Shown piece after piece: positions 9,671 through 19,247 of a stretch of 21,799 nucleotides of DNA. How positions within the stretch are numbered: position 1 is the stretch's first letter; every line of letters starts with the position of its first letter. Under the pieces are notes generated by a model. It saw nothing but the letters and a program-made list of their open reading frames with translations, made no database searches and was not told the DNA's origin. A program made the translations under genes and the position numbers. This DNA comes from Lingula anatina (lineage: Eukaryota; Brachiopoda; Lingulata; Lingulida; Lingulidae), in assembly GCF_001039355.2 (NCBI RefSeq), contig NW_019774080.1, positions 1 to 21,799 on the forward strand, read 5' to 3'.

Positions 9671-9995
9671 CGATCTCCCGCTGACGCTCTCTTGCGAAAG
9701 AATGAAAATAAAATTGCCTCCTCGTCTTGCTTGGATCAGTAACGATCTCCGGCTGACGATCTTCTGCGAGCGAAGTTCACTGAACGAATAGAAGATTGCT
9801 TTCTTGTTTCGCTCGGATCGCGATCGACTTCCCGCTGAAGATACGAGAATTTCCTTCTCGTCTCGCTGCGTTTGTAACTCTCTCTTGCTCCCGATCTTCG
9901 GCTTACGTAGTCTCTTGAACAAATATAATAATTGCCATCTCGTCTCTAACTAATTGCGAACGATCTTACGCCGAAGATATAAAAATTGCCTTTCT
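9671..9995. repeat. Degenerate tandem array, five units of about 69-78 bp
   Basis: Units begin with CGATC(T/G) at 9671, 9743, 9821, 9892 and 9961. Typical landmarks per unit are CGATCTCCCGCTGACG near the start, an AAATTGCCT-like core, and CTCGTCTCGCT-GGATC near the end. Similarity falls along the array, so it is old. A minus-strand open frame over it (9922-9602) is a by-product of the repeats. Confidence 0.5.
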
Positions 9996-9999
9996 TAAT

Positions 10000-11080
10000 A
10001 ATTGTAGATCATTCTTGTCACTGCTGTATTATGTATTTAAAGTTAATGGAAACATTTTCTTGTGTTTTGCAAGCTTTAGTTTGTAGTTACGTCGTGACTG
10101 CATAACAGCGCGCACTACAAAGAAGTATTATTCAACTGGGACACATCATAAATGCTGGGTACGTCAAATTACTCGAAGCCAAGTCCTCACTTTTTCTTTA
10201 AATCGTAAGCCATCCAGCCGTCTCTGAAAATATAGACCGTACGGTGATGCCAACTGCCGTTCAAATGACAGCTGGACTGTTCGCTGGGAAAAAAAAGCTT
10301 TACCCAGAACTTATTTACCTAGGGGCTTACTGAAACTTTGGGCACTTATGCAGATTATGCCTGCTTGTATACAGCTAAATTCTAAATGACGGCGCCGTAC
10401 TGTTGTTCGATGTGGTTTGCGGCAGTTGTCATTAATATCTGTTTGTGAAAATTGCCCATGTCACCCTGTTAGTTTGGAGGGATAAGCCTAATCAAATCCG
10501 TGTCAAAATGAAGTTTTGCAGGAAAAAGCTTCTATTGTTTCTATGGCTCCTTATAAAGCCCAATGTCCAGATTTTATTCAGTGCCCCCAGGTCTGCTGGA
10601 GCTGCTATTTGAAAATAACACACAGACAATAAGAATAATGTGAATTTTATTATTTTATTTTATTGAATAACTTAACACAGCTGATGGAATTCTTCTCTAA
10701 CACACAGGCAGATTTTTATCTGAGATAAATATCGCCAACAAGTGTGCGTTCAATACATTTAAGACAAAGGCTACCAGAGAGCTGAAGGGCACTTAACCCT
10801 CTAACTAAGAGGAAAAGGAAGTTCCAGCTAGATGGATGATTGAGATATGACTCCTGAAGGTAGCTAGTATTGTTTATTTACTTCAATTCTGTGAAAGCAA
10901 ACGAGAAGGGGTGTCAGAACAATGATGCGTACAATTTACACAGAAGATATGTATTTTCAGGTGACTCCGATTTGCAATCGAACTGGATTTTCGATTTTAT
11001 TCCTTGAAAAATACACTAAATTTATAGAGCATCATATCATGGTTGGTCCACAAAATTGTACGCCCAGTGCATCCGTCCGT
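10000..11080. other. Unidentified interior of the candidate transposon
   Basis: The sequence is mixed in composition and I recognise no protein or RNA. The only longer open frame on the plus strand (10922-11173) ends across the right terminal repeat and shows no motif. Confidence 0.5.
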
Positions 11081-11509
11081 ATGCCTGGTTACGCCCATGT
11101 TTTTGTGACACTCTTTTGTGCGTTTATGACTGTTCAGACAACACATAGTATAACAACGCCAAGTTACTTATAGACGTTCAGTAATTTTGTAGAGGAAATT
11201 CAGCTTTCCAGGATAAAAGGAATCATTTGAAATGCACAAAAGCCAGCAATGTGAGTTTTATGATTGTTCTGTTGTATAAGTTAGTTTAACTTTCTTAATG
11301 CAGTTAAAATTGTTTGTAACACTCTGTTTTTAATTTAAGAAGACTTATTTATTTTTTTTTGTTTTGTTTTGTTTTCGTTTTAGTCAGAACCATTGGATTA
11401 CAAGTACTGATGCGTATCTGATGCTGGTTACTGAAATAAACATACAGAACATTAACCAAGACTTTATTGTTTTAACTTAAGATCTGTGGGATCTTACACT
11501 TGTGACGAC

Positions 11510-12118
11510 GTACTAACCTCGTACAACAATTTTGCCTACTGTTCTTCCCTTCTTTCTTCTTCTTTCTCCCCTCTTTTTCTGCTCTCTAAGTTTTTTTCTT
11601 GCCCTTTGGGGGCATATAAGAAGGTGAATTAAGCAAAATTCGAAGTTTTTGAAATTTGTTGTACAGGTTGCACAATCGTCGTTAATTGTCGAGACACGAG
11701 CGTGCGGCGTGAGTACACCTTTTATACTCCTGGGGTGATGCACGTGCGACGCACTTTCGCGGTGCTTTCGACTTTGGTCGTTAGTTGTGAGGGCGTGCGC
11801 CGCAATCCACACGCAAAGGACGTTTGCTCCTTCATTGCTTGCGACGTGCGTCTTGGACCACGCACGTCCCACTTGCAAACTCCTTCTATGAAATGGTAAT
11901 ATACCATGAGGTATCTTAACATACGTTTGCGGCCTCGCTGTTAGCAGATTATTCATAGAATCTTTAGGACATGCCCAACATCCTCTGTACGTGCATACGG
12001 GCTGTCTGCGAACTCCAAATTTCGCAAGAGAGACTTTCCTTGCACGTGAGATTCTGCGCAATATTTGGACGCAAACGGGCCGTAAGAGCCCGTACGGCCG
12101 GCTGTGACCGAGGCTTAA
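11510..12118. other. GC- and CpG-rich hairpin block, possible non-autonomous element
   Basis: This block stands out from AT-rich surroundings by dense CG dinucleotides and repeated ACGTGCG/CGCACGT words. GACGTGCGT (11843-11851) and ACGCACGTC (11860-11868) form a perfect 9-bp stem. It is nested inside GTTTGC (11822) and GCAAAC (11875). GGCCGTA and TACGGCC near 12079-12100 form another stem. On the minus strand GGAGTATAAAAGG (11718-11730) looks like a TATA box. TTAA occurs at both margins (11627 and 12114), so a TTAA-targeting element is possible, but no matching terminal repeats were found. The long minus-strand open frame (12061-11513) is Arg-rich and unrecognised, and likely fortuitous. Confidence 0.5.
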
Positions 12119-12119
12119 G

Positions 12120-13560
12120 GAATGTCAATATTTATGTATGGCATTTTCTTCGATTTCAGTTGCTATTAGGCGCATATTTAGGAGAGCAAAGTTTGTTGTC
12201 GGACTATTTACGGTGAATTAACCATATGCAGAGTTTGGTTGCCCACTTCCTTATTTCCATTTTCAAACACATTAGCTAGAAAGAACATAATTGAGCAGTG
12301 ATTTAGTTGAGGTTACTGATTGTTTATTACAGGTATTTATCGTTTCATTATCAAATCAAAGTTATCGAGCAGATGAAAACAGAAGTAAGATGGCGTACCA
12401 GGTATTTGTAAGCACGTCTAGTTCTTAGAGACGGAGCAAAGAGGAAAACGAGACATTGGCTACAGTGAAAGGAAAGAGAGTAAAAATTAGGTCCATAAAA
12501 TCGCTGCCTCTCTAGTATTTCGGAATATAATATAATATAATATAATATAATATAATATAATAAGTGGACTCTTAGAAATAATGTTTTGGAAAAGAATAAA
12601 GCATTAATTTTCTTCAATCCACAGCTAGTATTGGAATTGTTTTTTTTTTTTACCCCCAATATTTTTATGTTTGTCTAGAGCACATTTAGCAGAGAATGAG
12701 GCTATTTAAGTAAAAAAAATAATAATAATAAATAGCTTCTATCCAGGAGATATGCCGTACATGTATATTGAAATAGGCGGGTATTCACTGGTATTAGCTT
12801 TTTATAATATTAACTGAAGGAAGTTACATAAATTAGAATCTTCCATTTTATCAGTTTGTTCATGTCCTTTACATGGGTATATATACATGTAGAACACAGA
12901 ACTCTTAAAAGCGTGTCTACTGATAACGTGCAGTTACAAATAAATCATTCTAGGGAATTACCTGGACTTTTAAACTTATAGAATATAGATTATGGAAAAA
13001 TATAGATCAATAAATTCATGAAAATTATTAGATACGATTATATTCGTAGGTTTTGTGACCATTACTACACTCGCTTTTTTTCTCAATCTTGTAAAACACA
13101 CTATCAAAATCACAGGACTAATTTGGACTTTGCAAACATAAATACTAGGTAAATTTATTTTCAATTATTTGTTTAGATATTTTCATCATATCATGACCAG
13201 AAATTGATCAGTCATTACCTAGCATTAGTGTATGATTTATCCACAATTTAATAATGTTATCTTTCTTCGTGTTTAAATACTCTAACAGTATCTTAACGCA
13301 GGGTAACTGCTTGAATTGTTAAAGAGGGCAGCGTTTGTTCTGTTCTTTTTCCAACGATAATGCAACAAAGCTCTCAATTGACGGCATTTCTTTGGCATAT
13401 TATATGCTTACACGATAAAGTTATTTGTAGTTTACAATTAAAAACAATTAATGTTTATATTAATGCTATTACACCTGTGACTGCATATTCAAGATTTACA
13501 CGTTTTTATATCAATTATAAAAAGCACGTTTGTTGCCTTCAGACTTATTCAGATTAGAAT
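12120..13560. other. AT-rich stretch with microsatellites, no gene seen
   Basis: It contains a pentanucleotide (TATAA)n run at about 12524-12562, a T run near 12640 and an (AAT)n near 12716-12732. Open frames here are short and low in complexity. Confidence 0.5.
12524..12562. repeat. (TATAA)n pentanucleotide microsatellite
   Basis: About eight consecutive TATAA units. The minus-strand open frame that crosses it reads as Ile/Leu/Tyr repeats and is not a gene. Confidence 0.5.
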
Positions 13561-13619
13561 TACATTGCCAACACACCGCAGGTCACGGCACCAAATTTTT
13601 ATTCAGTAGGACCCATCGG

Positions 13620-13884
13620 CAGTGGCGGATTCAGTAACTGAAGGGGGGGGGGGGAGGCAGGGGGCCTGAAAAATATATCACACCAATGTTTCTCTCTTGA
13701 AATTAAAATCTTGACTAGCTGAATCATAGTTCGAAACCGTACTAAAGGGCACCGTTTACCTTCCAGAACGTCAAAAATTTTCGGGGCCCTTGAGCAGGCC
13801 TCGAACCCCACGCCAAGTTGGCGATGGTCGGCTGTCGTTCCGGACCCCCCCCCCCCCTTTCAAATAATCCTGGATCCGCCTCTG
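13620..13884 (-). mobile_element. hAT-type MITE, 265 bp, with 8-bp target duplication
   Basis: The ends are CAGTGGCGGATTCAG and CTGGATCCGCCTCTG, an inverted repeat with two mismatches in 15. Flanks are CCCATCGG (13612-13619) and CCCATCAG (13885-13892), an 8-bp duplication with one change. The matching place in duplication copy 1 (155-162, TCTATCAG) is empty, which proves insertion after the duplication or loss from copy 1. Eight-bp duplications and CAG-starting ends fit the hAT superfamily. The element has no transposase and carries G/C homopolymers near both ends. Read on the minus strand it matches the element at 21339-21551. Confidence 0.5.
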
Positions 13885-14092
13885 CCCATCAGTGCCAATT
13901 CAAATCAGCTTTATTTGACATTTTACCAACTCAAAAAAACCTTTGGTAGCTAGAAATGAAGAGGGAGTATTTGTTATCGTTTGAACAAATATGCATACGT
14001 TAAACCACAAAATTTTTCAGTATGAAATCACAACAGTAAAATACAAGAAAGACAAGCTAACACAAAGCGAGAATTGCAACTCAAGTGATGCA

Positions 14093-14640
14093 CTAAGCAA
14101 AGATCGGAAAGAAACTTTTTAAAAAGCCGGCTTGAAGTTGAACCAGTTTTGTTATTATGTCGCTATTTGGACACAATATTCTATCTGAAATAAATATTAG
14201 TTTGGAAATACTTCCAAATGGATAAGAAAATTTTAAAATTTTAACGTTGAGGCTGACAGCACTATATGTGCTTATATTCAAATCTAAAATCTCTTCACAA
14301 TGAGTTGCAATATACAGATCATTCAGTTTTCCCTTGTATTACTAAACGAGAGATGCAGCACTGTTTTATTTAAAGGAGTTATGAAACTTTGCTGATGAGG
14401 TAATCACCGCCCGTTTGTGTTTTTCATTATGTATGTGTATTTGTTGCTGTCATTCTTAAATTTAAAACAAGTGTTTTCACTTGGAGCTACCCGAAAAAAT
14501 TTGTTTGGGTGTCAGGTGTATGACGGAAAATCTGTGTGTTTCGATTACTTAGGTAGTATGTATGAAAGAAAGTGTGCTTTATTTACAGGGAACAACTTGC
14601 ACGTACCATTCATAATCAAGTTCTTTTCTTTTTTCTTTTT
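14093..14640 (+). other. 5' flank of the caspase gene, likely untranslated exon and intron
   Basis: This stretch is shared with copy 1. It holds an alternative open frame (14429-14794) running into the coding exon in another frame. Three indels against copy 1 in this frame are multiples of three (33, 3 and 9 bases), yet copy 1 has a stop near 3609. I treat it as untranslated. No promoter element is clear. Confidence 0.5.
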
Positions 14641-14643
14641 CAG
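14617..14643 (+). other. Probable 5'UTR intron acceptor just upstream of the caspase start codon
   Basis: A pyrimidine-rich run (nearly all T and C) ends in CAG at 14641-14643, followed by TAAGCACC and the ATG. The copy at 3815-3830 keeps the same arrangement with a tract nine bases shorter. This implies at least one non-coding first exon upstream. Its donor cannot be fixed; TCAG|GTGTAT at about 14513-14516 is a candidate. No convincing TATA box or core promoter is visible. Confidence 0.5.
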
Positions 14644-14651
14644 TAAGCACC

Positions 14652-15264
14652 ATGTCAGGGGGCATTTGTTTCATGTATCACCTGATGAGTTTTGTGGTGA
14701 ACATCATATCCTGCACCGCAGCTTTTCTGAAATTCCTCGGATATTATGGGGCTTTTATACTCATTACTGGATATGTTATGGTGACGGGCGGTAGCAACGT
14801 TATTTCATGGATTTTGTGGGTTGGTCATCTCGTAATTGCTGGAATAAGTACTTCTTTAGAACCCGCGTTTTTGCTTATAAGAAAGTTCGGTGGCAGAGTG
14901 TTGTTTTGGATTTCGAAATATACCTATACATTAGGTAACCTTCTTGATCCAAGTGAAGAAAACCGCATGCTATTATTACCGATGACAACGGATAATAAAA
15001 CATTACTTGAAATTGACTCTGAAGTTAATCATGAATGTGAACCATGTGAAACGAGAGTAAAAGAAGAATCGGTATTAAGATACAAGCCGTGCAATGATGC
15101 ATTTACTGCCGTCCAAGAATCAACCAAAAATCTTGCTAAGTTGGAAGTCTCGAATCCAGATCCGAGAGAAAAAGTTCTATCATGCCTCCCTACCGATACT
15201 ACATCGACCGATGATTTTGGTAAAACTTGCACATCCGCGGAGAACAGCAAGGTCTCTGAGTCAG
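14652..15264 (+). CDS. Caspase gene coding exon 1: transmembrane region and linker
   Basis: This exon encodes 204 complete residues and one base of the next codon. The start is the ATG eight bases after a strong pyrimidine-rich acceptor (AG at 14642-14643). The same acceptor and ATG are conserved in the damaged upstream copy (3828-3840). The first 66 residues hold two to three hydrophobic stretches. Segment 70-90 is amphipathic and basic, with RKFGG near 77-81. From about residue 95 the sequence is polar and acidic, with several Cys. The donor is TCAG|GTAAAG. An alternative reading without splicing would end at TAA 15294 after KAFVSSNIK, giving a 214-residue membrane protein with no protease. 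I recognise no named family for the membrane part. Confidence 0.5.
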
Positions 15265-15358
15265 GTAAAGCATTTGTTTCGTCAAATATAAAATAATATT
15301 ATGTTCTTTATATATAAGGATATGAGAATATTATATATTTGACGGAACAGTAATATCG

Positions 15359-15394
<36 letters not shown>

Positions 15395-16789
15395 ATATTA
15401 CTGTGAGGTTTACTCCTTTTTATTAGTTAAATGCTGTTAGTTCCAATGTTTTTTTAATAAGGCTTATATGACAAATGTAGCACTTAATCCGTGGCCTTTT
15501 ATTTTCCTTTTTGTTTCTTTTAGTTTTTTCCTATCGATAATGGAACTGACTGTTTACAAAATGATGCTGTTGCCGTAAACCACAACTATCAAGTTGATAT
15601 TTCTTTTTAGAAATTAACTCCAGCCATAATGAAGTAGACAACATAAGTCTCAAAAGTGGGAACAGTAGGGTTTCAGACATCAGTGGATACTCTGAACCCA
15701 GTGAAAAGAAAAAAACAACATGGGGTTTTACCCTAATCTTTAATATGATTAACTTCCATAAAGAAGGTTTGAAACGCAGAAATGGTGCTGAATACGATGA
15801 GGGTAGGTACAAAAAGGTTGCTGTACAGACACCGTCACTAATGGAAATTAGAATTCGATATTAGAAGATGATAAGCTATATTCATATGAAATCTGTACAT
15901 CTACATGTACCTAGAATGAAAAACACCAGTAGTGAATGCAGTGCTTTCTGAAGTTTGTTTCAGAAAAAGACAAGATCGTCAACTACGTTCATTTATTCAC
16001 AAAATTCTTTTTTTTATAGAGGAAATACAGAAATTCTTCAGTGAGAAGCTTGGATCGCAAGTTGTAACAGCTAGGGACATGTCGAAAGAGAAATTATTGG
16101 AGATGTTGGGGATTTATGCCAAAGCAGACCACTCTAAAAACTGTTACTTCGTATGTTTCATCATGTCTCACGGATCGGAGGAAGGGATTTACTGTTCAGA
16201 CGGGGAAATTGTTTCTGTTGCGGCTATTGTCCACGAATTTCGCAAGAGTCAATGCAAGTCGTTGAAAGGCAAGCCGAAAACGTTCATCATAGACGCTTGT
16301 CTCGGCAGTCACCTGCAGAGTAAGTGTCGTGCATATATTTGAAGTGATTCCAGATCAATCAGATTGTTCGTGTTTTCTCTACGCAACAATTAGAGGGACT
16401 TTGAGATGTCAAACTGAATGTTTAGTATATATTCGGCTCTTGACTGGTTAGCATTTATTAACAACGACTACCATTACCGTATAGTCTACAAGCCTGATAA
16501 TAATAGTAGTAATAATAATAATAGTAATGTTTCTATGTATAGCGAGATCCATTGCATCCATTTGAATGGCTTCAATGCACCTTGCAATGATATATAAAAA
16601 AATTAAGAATTACAGCACTAAATTACATACTTACTTTGAACGTTTAAACACATCAGTCATATTTTTAAAAAGATGAGTTTTAGAGAGACTTGTAGCTTTT
16701 TTAAGACTTGATTAATATGTTCCAAGATTTTTTATATATTTTTTAGCTAATCCAGCTGCTGAATTTTGAATTAAGTTTACTCTCATTCA

Positions 16790-16824
<35 letters not shown>

Positions 16825-18854
16825 AGTGAGTGAATGTTAGAGCTACGTATCGCTCTGTTGGTGCTAAATACTGTTACGGTGTGGTGGTTAATTCTTGGGT
16901 TTGGTGGTTAATATTAAGATAGGGTAAATAATAACTTTAAAAAAAAATTCTCAAGGAACATGTGATTGCAGAGGCAAAATGGGTAAAAATGTTCATTTCT
17001 GATAAGAAATTTGTGCTAGAAGCATTCTGTAGGTCGGTAATTTCACTATTTTTGGAAACGCTTACAAAGCATGTGCACTATATACAGTAACTATAGTAAA
17101 CTATATGCGTGTATACAGCAGGTATACCTGTATTGAATAAGGTAGGGTGAAGCCCACATTTTTGATAAGTAATTGTTTTCTAGGTCAGAAAATGACGCTA
17201 AACACACATGTGCAACTATTTTTCTCAAAGGCATTTAGGTTGGTGAGATGACGATTTTCAAAATGACAGACAAAACACTACAACAAGAGTTTCAACATCG
17301 ACAATTAAATGACCCATAGTTTGTAATATGCTTTTTCTTATACTTTAGGCTTGTAAAATATATTTTCCTTATGTTAACACTGCCACTGTTACGAGTTTGG
17401 TTACCGTGTTGGTTGATAGTTAACTGTTAAGCTTGACAGAAGAGCCAGATCTCAGTCAGTCAAAACAAGGAGTGATAAGATATCTCAAGTTCTGCTGCAT
17501 GTGAATTATAGGGAAGAATCAGAATTATCCTAATCTCAAGCAACCAAAGGGTGTATGTCTTTAAATTCTTAAAAAGAGATGGATGAAATATTCTTGTTCT
17601 GCACGAAAGAACCCGGGGAAGCAATCACTATCATGAACTGTGGCCAGTAAAGGAGTTAACAAGGACGTATCCAATGTCTGGATGTGCCAGAATGTCTTTC
17701 CTCTCTTTGAGCACATTTCCAACAGAATAACTGCATATTGAGGCTGTACATAAAAAGGATTGTGCTTATATATGATGCATTTTATATCATAAACACTCTT
17801 TGTCAAGTATTGATCGAACTCTTTCACTTTCATATATCATCACTTTTAATTCTTGCAGTTAACAGACAGTTAATACCTCGTTATTTCCCCAAATATGTTG
17901 TAATCCAACACACTTCTGTTGGACATGTTTTTCTCAAAGATAGAAAAATACTATTTGGAGATTCCGGTATTGGAGGTTCCCTTGGCAACTTTTTTGCTGG
18001 CCTCGGCTTATGACAGGGATTTCTTCCGGCTTCATACAAGTAAAACAAAGGTGTCATCAACTCTATTATAATAATTTTGAAATATTCAGTTTTTGGTAAG
18101 GATGTTTGATTCTTTATTATAATTCCCATCCAACAGGTGTTGGGAAATTGTATCACTCCTCAATTTGATTGATCAAGATGACTGAGGTGCTTCATTGTCC
18201 CCATTATAGAAGATTCTGGCTCTTTAGTCTGGCTTGACAGTTAAATGTCAGCTCACATGGTAACTGAACTCACTGTCACAATCTCAGTATTAACATCAGA
18301 AATTGATTCTACAATCCCTAAAAAATAGAAAAAAACATATAACACACTATAGTACCTTTAATTGTTGTTGATGAAACTCTGGGTAGGCTCCCATTTTGAA
18401 AATTGTCATTTTACCGACCTAAACAATGGTTGTAGAAATCAATGATTGTCATATTTGATTCACAAAACATCTGTTATGGATGTGGCTTCTACTTTCAGTG
18501 CCGGAATCTGACTACAGGAGCATATTGCAGGAAATATCCCAAAACGCCATTTGTGATCGTGGTACGGACCAAAGCAGGGGTTTGGAATTAGAAGAAGACT
18601 TCTTGCTTATATATTCAACGCTTCCGGGCCATGTCTCTCTGAGAAGCGATGTAGGTTCACCGTGGATGACTCAGTTCATTCAACTCCTCCAAGATTACAG
18701 CACGAAAAAAGGAAAGGTTTCTTTTGACCAGATGCTGAAAAAATTGAATAAACGTATGAGTTCAAATATTTGTTGCATTAAACAAACTGCATATGTTTGC
18801 TCTACACTGAAAAAGGATTTATTCCTCATTAAGCCATGTGATACGCCTGTTTGA
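14652..18854 (+). CDS. Membrane-anchored caspase (cysteine protease), four coding exons
   Basis: The coding sequence is join(14652..15264, 15611..15802, 16020..16319, 18499..18854), 1461 nt and 486 residues. All three introns have GT/AG ends and all are phase 1, so the frame closes exactly. Residues 1-90 are hydrophobic, with likely membrane segments near 5-29, 31-47 and 49-66. Residues 95-240 form a polar linker. The caspase fold starts near W242 (WGFTLIFNMINF). The substrate-pocket RRNGAEYD motif is at 260-267, the catalytic His319 is in FIMSHGSEEG, and the catalytic Cys362 is in IDACLGS. The His-Cys spacing of 43 matches animal caspases. The p10 part has DFLLIYSTLPGHVSLR (S1-pocket Arg417), and the frame stays open to TGA at 18852. 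Family knowledge: caspases cleave after Asp in cell death and immune signalling. No DED or CARD is visible; the N-terminal membrane region replaces a classical prodomain. The ATG context (caccATGt) is favourable. The caspase assignment is very secure. The fusion to the membrane exon rests on phase and splice consensus, not on transcript data. Confidence 0.5.
15364..15391. repeat. (AT)n microsatellite in caspase intron 1
   Basis: A plain AT run between exons 1 and 2. Its equivalent in duplication copy 1 is the pair of TA runs that flank the Penelope-like fragment. Confidence 0.5.
15611..15802 (+). CDS. Caspase gene coding exon 2: end of linker and start of p20
   Basis: The acceptor is TTTCTTTTTAG at 15600-15610. 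The split codon G|AA gives Glu205 in frame with exon 1. The first 36 residues are Ser-, Asn- and Lys-rich linker. From residue 242 the sequence reads WGFTLIFNMINFHKEGLKRR, followed by NGAEYDE, the first beta strand and the Arg-x-Gly...Asp motif typical of the start of a caspase p20 domain. The donor is G|GTAGGT at 15803. The open reading frame on the opposite strand here is a shadow. Confidence 0.5.
16020..16319 (+). CDS. Caspase gene coding exon 3: p20 catalytic exon
   Basis: Joining 15802 to 16020 (acceptor TTTTTTTATAG) continues the family pattern without a gap: D-E | E-I-Q-K-F-F-S-E-K-L-G. An ORF that starts further upstream at 15932 reads through intron sequence and is not the real start. 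The exon carries DMSKEKLLEML, the catalytic histidine motif FIMSHGSEEGIY and the catalytic cysteine motif FIIDACLGS. The usual caspase pentapeptide is QAC(R/Q/G)G; here the Gln is Asp and the Arg is Leu. The donor A|GTAAGT at 16320 is a perfect consensus. Confidence 0.5.
16320..18498 (+). other. Caspase gene intron 3 (2.18 kb), no coding content recognised
   Basis: This is a large AT-rich intron bounded by GTAAGT and TTTCAG. It contains an (AAT)n-type microsatellite near 16498-16528 and a run of 33 A at 16791-16823. Two short open frames lie on the minus strand (17561-17833 and 17881-18156); neither shows a motif I recognise and neither has a paired splice context. I see no transposon ends. 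Confidence 0.5.
16791..16823. repeat. Poly-A run of 33 bases in intron 3
   Basis: An uninterrupted A run. It is preceded by CATTCAC and followed by CAGTGAGTGAATG, so a 7-bp inverted repeat brackets it. It might mark a retroposed tail, but no upstream retro-sequence was recognised. Confidence 0.5.
18499..18854 (+). CDS. Caspase gene coding exon 4: interdomain linker and p10
   Basis: The acceptor is CTTCTACTTTCAG, and the split codon A|TG gives Met369. The first 34 residues are a short interdomain linker with several Asp (CDRGTDQSRG) that could be processing sites. Then follow DFLLIYSTLPGHVSLRSDVG and SPWMTQFIQLLQ, the p10 core, with the conserved Arg after a Ser-Leu instead of the usual Ser-Trp. 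A Lys-rich segment and a final beta strand, TAYVCSTLKKDLFL, complete the fold. TGA at 18852-18854 ends the frame. About 120 residues after the active-site Cys is the normal length for a caspase C-terminus. Confidence 0.5.
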
Positions 18855-19247
18855 CTTAAATCAAATATCGAATTTATGATAAGTGGAAGTTGTTTGTGGA
18901 AGTTTTATATGGTCTGCTGTAAAGTAAAGTGGCAAATTAATAAGTGAGTTCAATTGAGTAAATGCCTAGCAAGTGATTTTCGACTTTAAAATGCAAGTAT
19001 AATTTGGTTAAGAGCAGAATTTTCGCGAGTAGATTATTTTGAAACAGGTCGTTTGGTTACTCTCCGCCCCCTACACCCTCCATTCCGCATCATATTCAAT
19101 ATGTTAGCGTGCTGTTTATTAACTATGTTTTCAATGTTATAAATAATAATTTAGCGTTTGTTTAACAACTACATAGATAATGTATGCACTTTTTCAGAAT
19201 CTAACTCATTTCTGCGTACCATTTATATTGACTACAGTAACTTTGTG

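Larger units (their letters stand above)
9281..11099. mobile_element. Candidate non-autonomous DNA transposon with hAT-like ends
   Basis: CAGTGGCGTAACCAGGC at 9281-9297 is matched in reverse by GCCTGGTTACGCCCATG at 11083-11099. The inner 13 bases are perfect and 14 of 17 match overall. TTTTTG lies directly before the left end and directly after the right end. AAAATTGTACGC appears near each end (about 9304 and 11053) in the same orientation. A start of CAG(T/G)GGCG is common in hAT-type elements, but they duplicate 8 bp, and here only a low-complexity 6 bp match. The interior has no transposase and contains a degenerate tandem array. The pairing could be fortuitous. Confidence 0.5.
13564..15545 (+). 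repeat. Segmental duplication copy 2, containing the intact first coding exon
   Basis: This is the downstream partner of copy 1, in the same orientation. It holds a 265-bp MITE at 13620-13884, lacks the 2.74-kb block of copy 1, and keeps an open reading frame through coding exon 1. The caspase exons lie outside the duplicated part, so the breakpoint falls in intron 1 or has been erased in copy 1. Confidence 0.5.

Noticed and set aside
9602-9922. Minus-strand Arg/Ser-rich open frame of 106 codons
   Set aside because: It is generated by the degenerate tandem array and shows internal repetition at the same period.
11513-12061. Longest unexplained minus-strand open frame (182 codons)
   Set aside because: It lies in a CpG-rich hairpin block, has an Arg-rich low-complexity tail and no recognisable domain, and is most likely open by composition.
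15932-16019. Start of the caspase p20 ORF at 15932
   Set aside because: The first 29 residues read through intron sequence. Splicing 15802 to 16020 gives the uninterrupted caspase pattern.
16498-16823. Poly-A run as the tail of a retroposed gene in intron 3
   Set aside because: No upstream coding or LINE/SINE sequence and no target duplication could be recognised; a plain homopolymer is sufficient.
17561-18156. Two minus-strand open frames inside intron 3 as a nested gene
   Set aside because: No motif, no convincing splice pairing and no shared phase were found.
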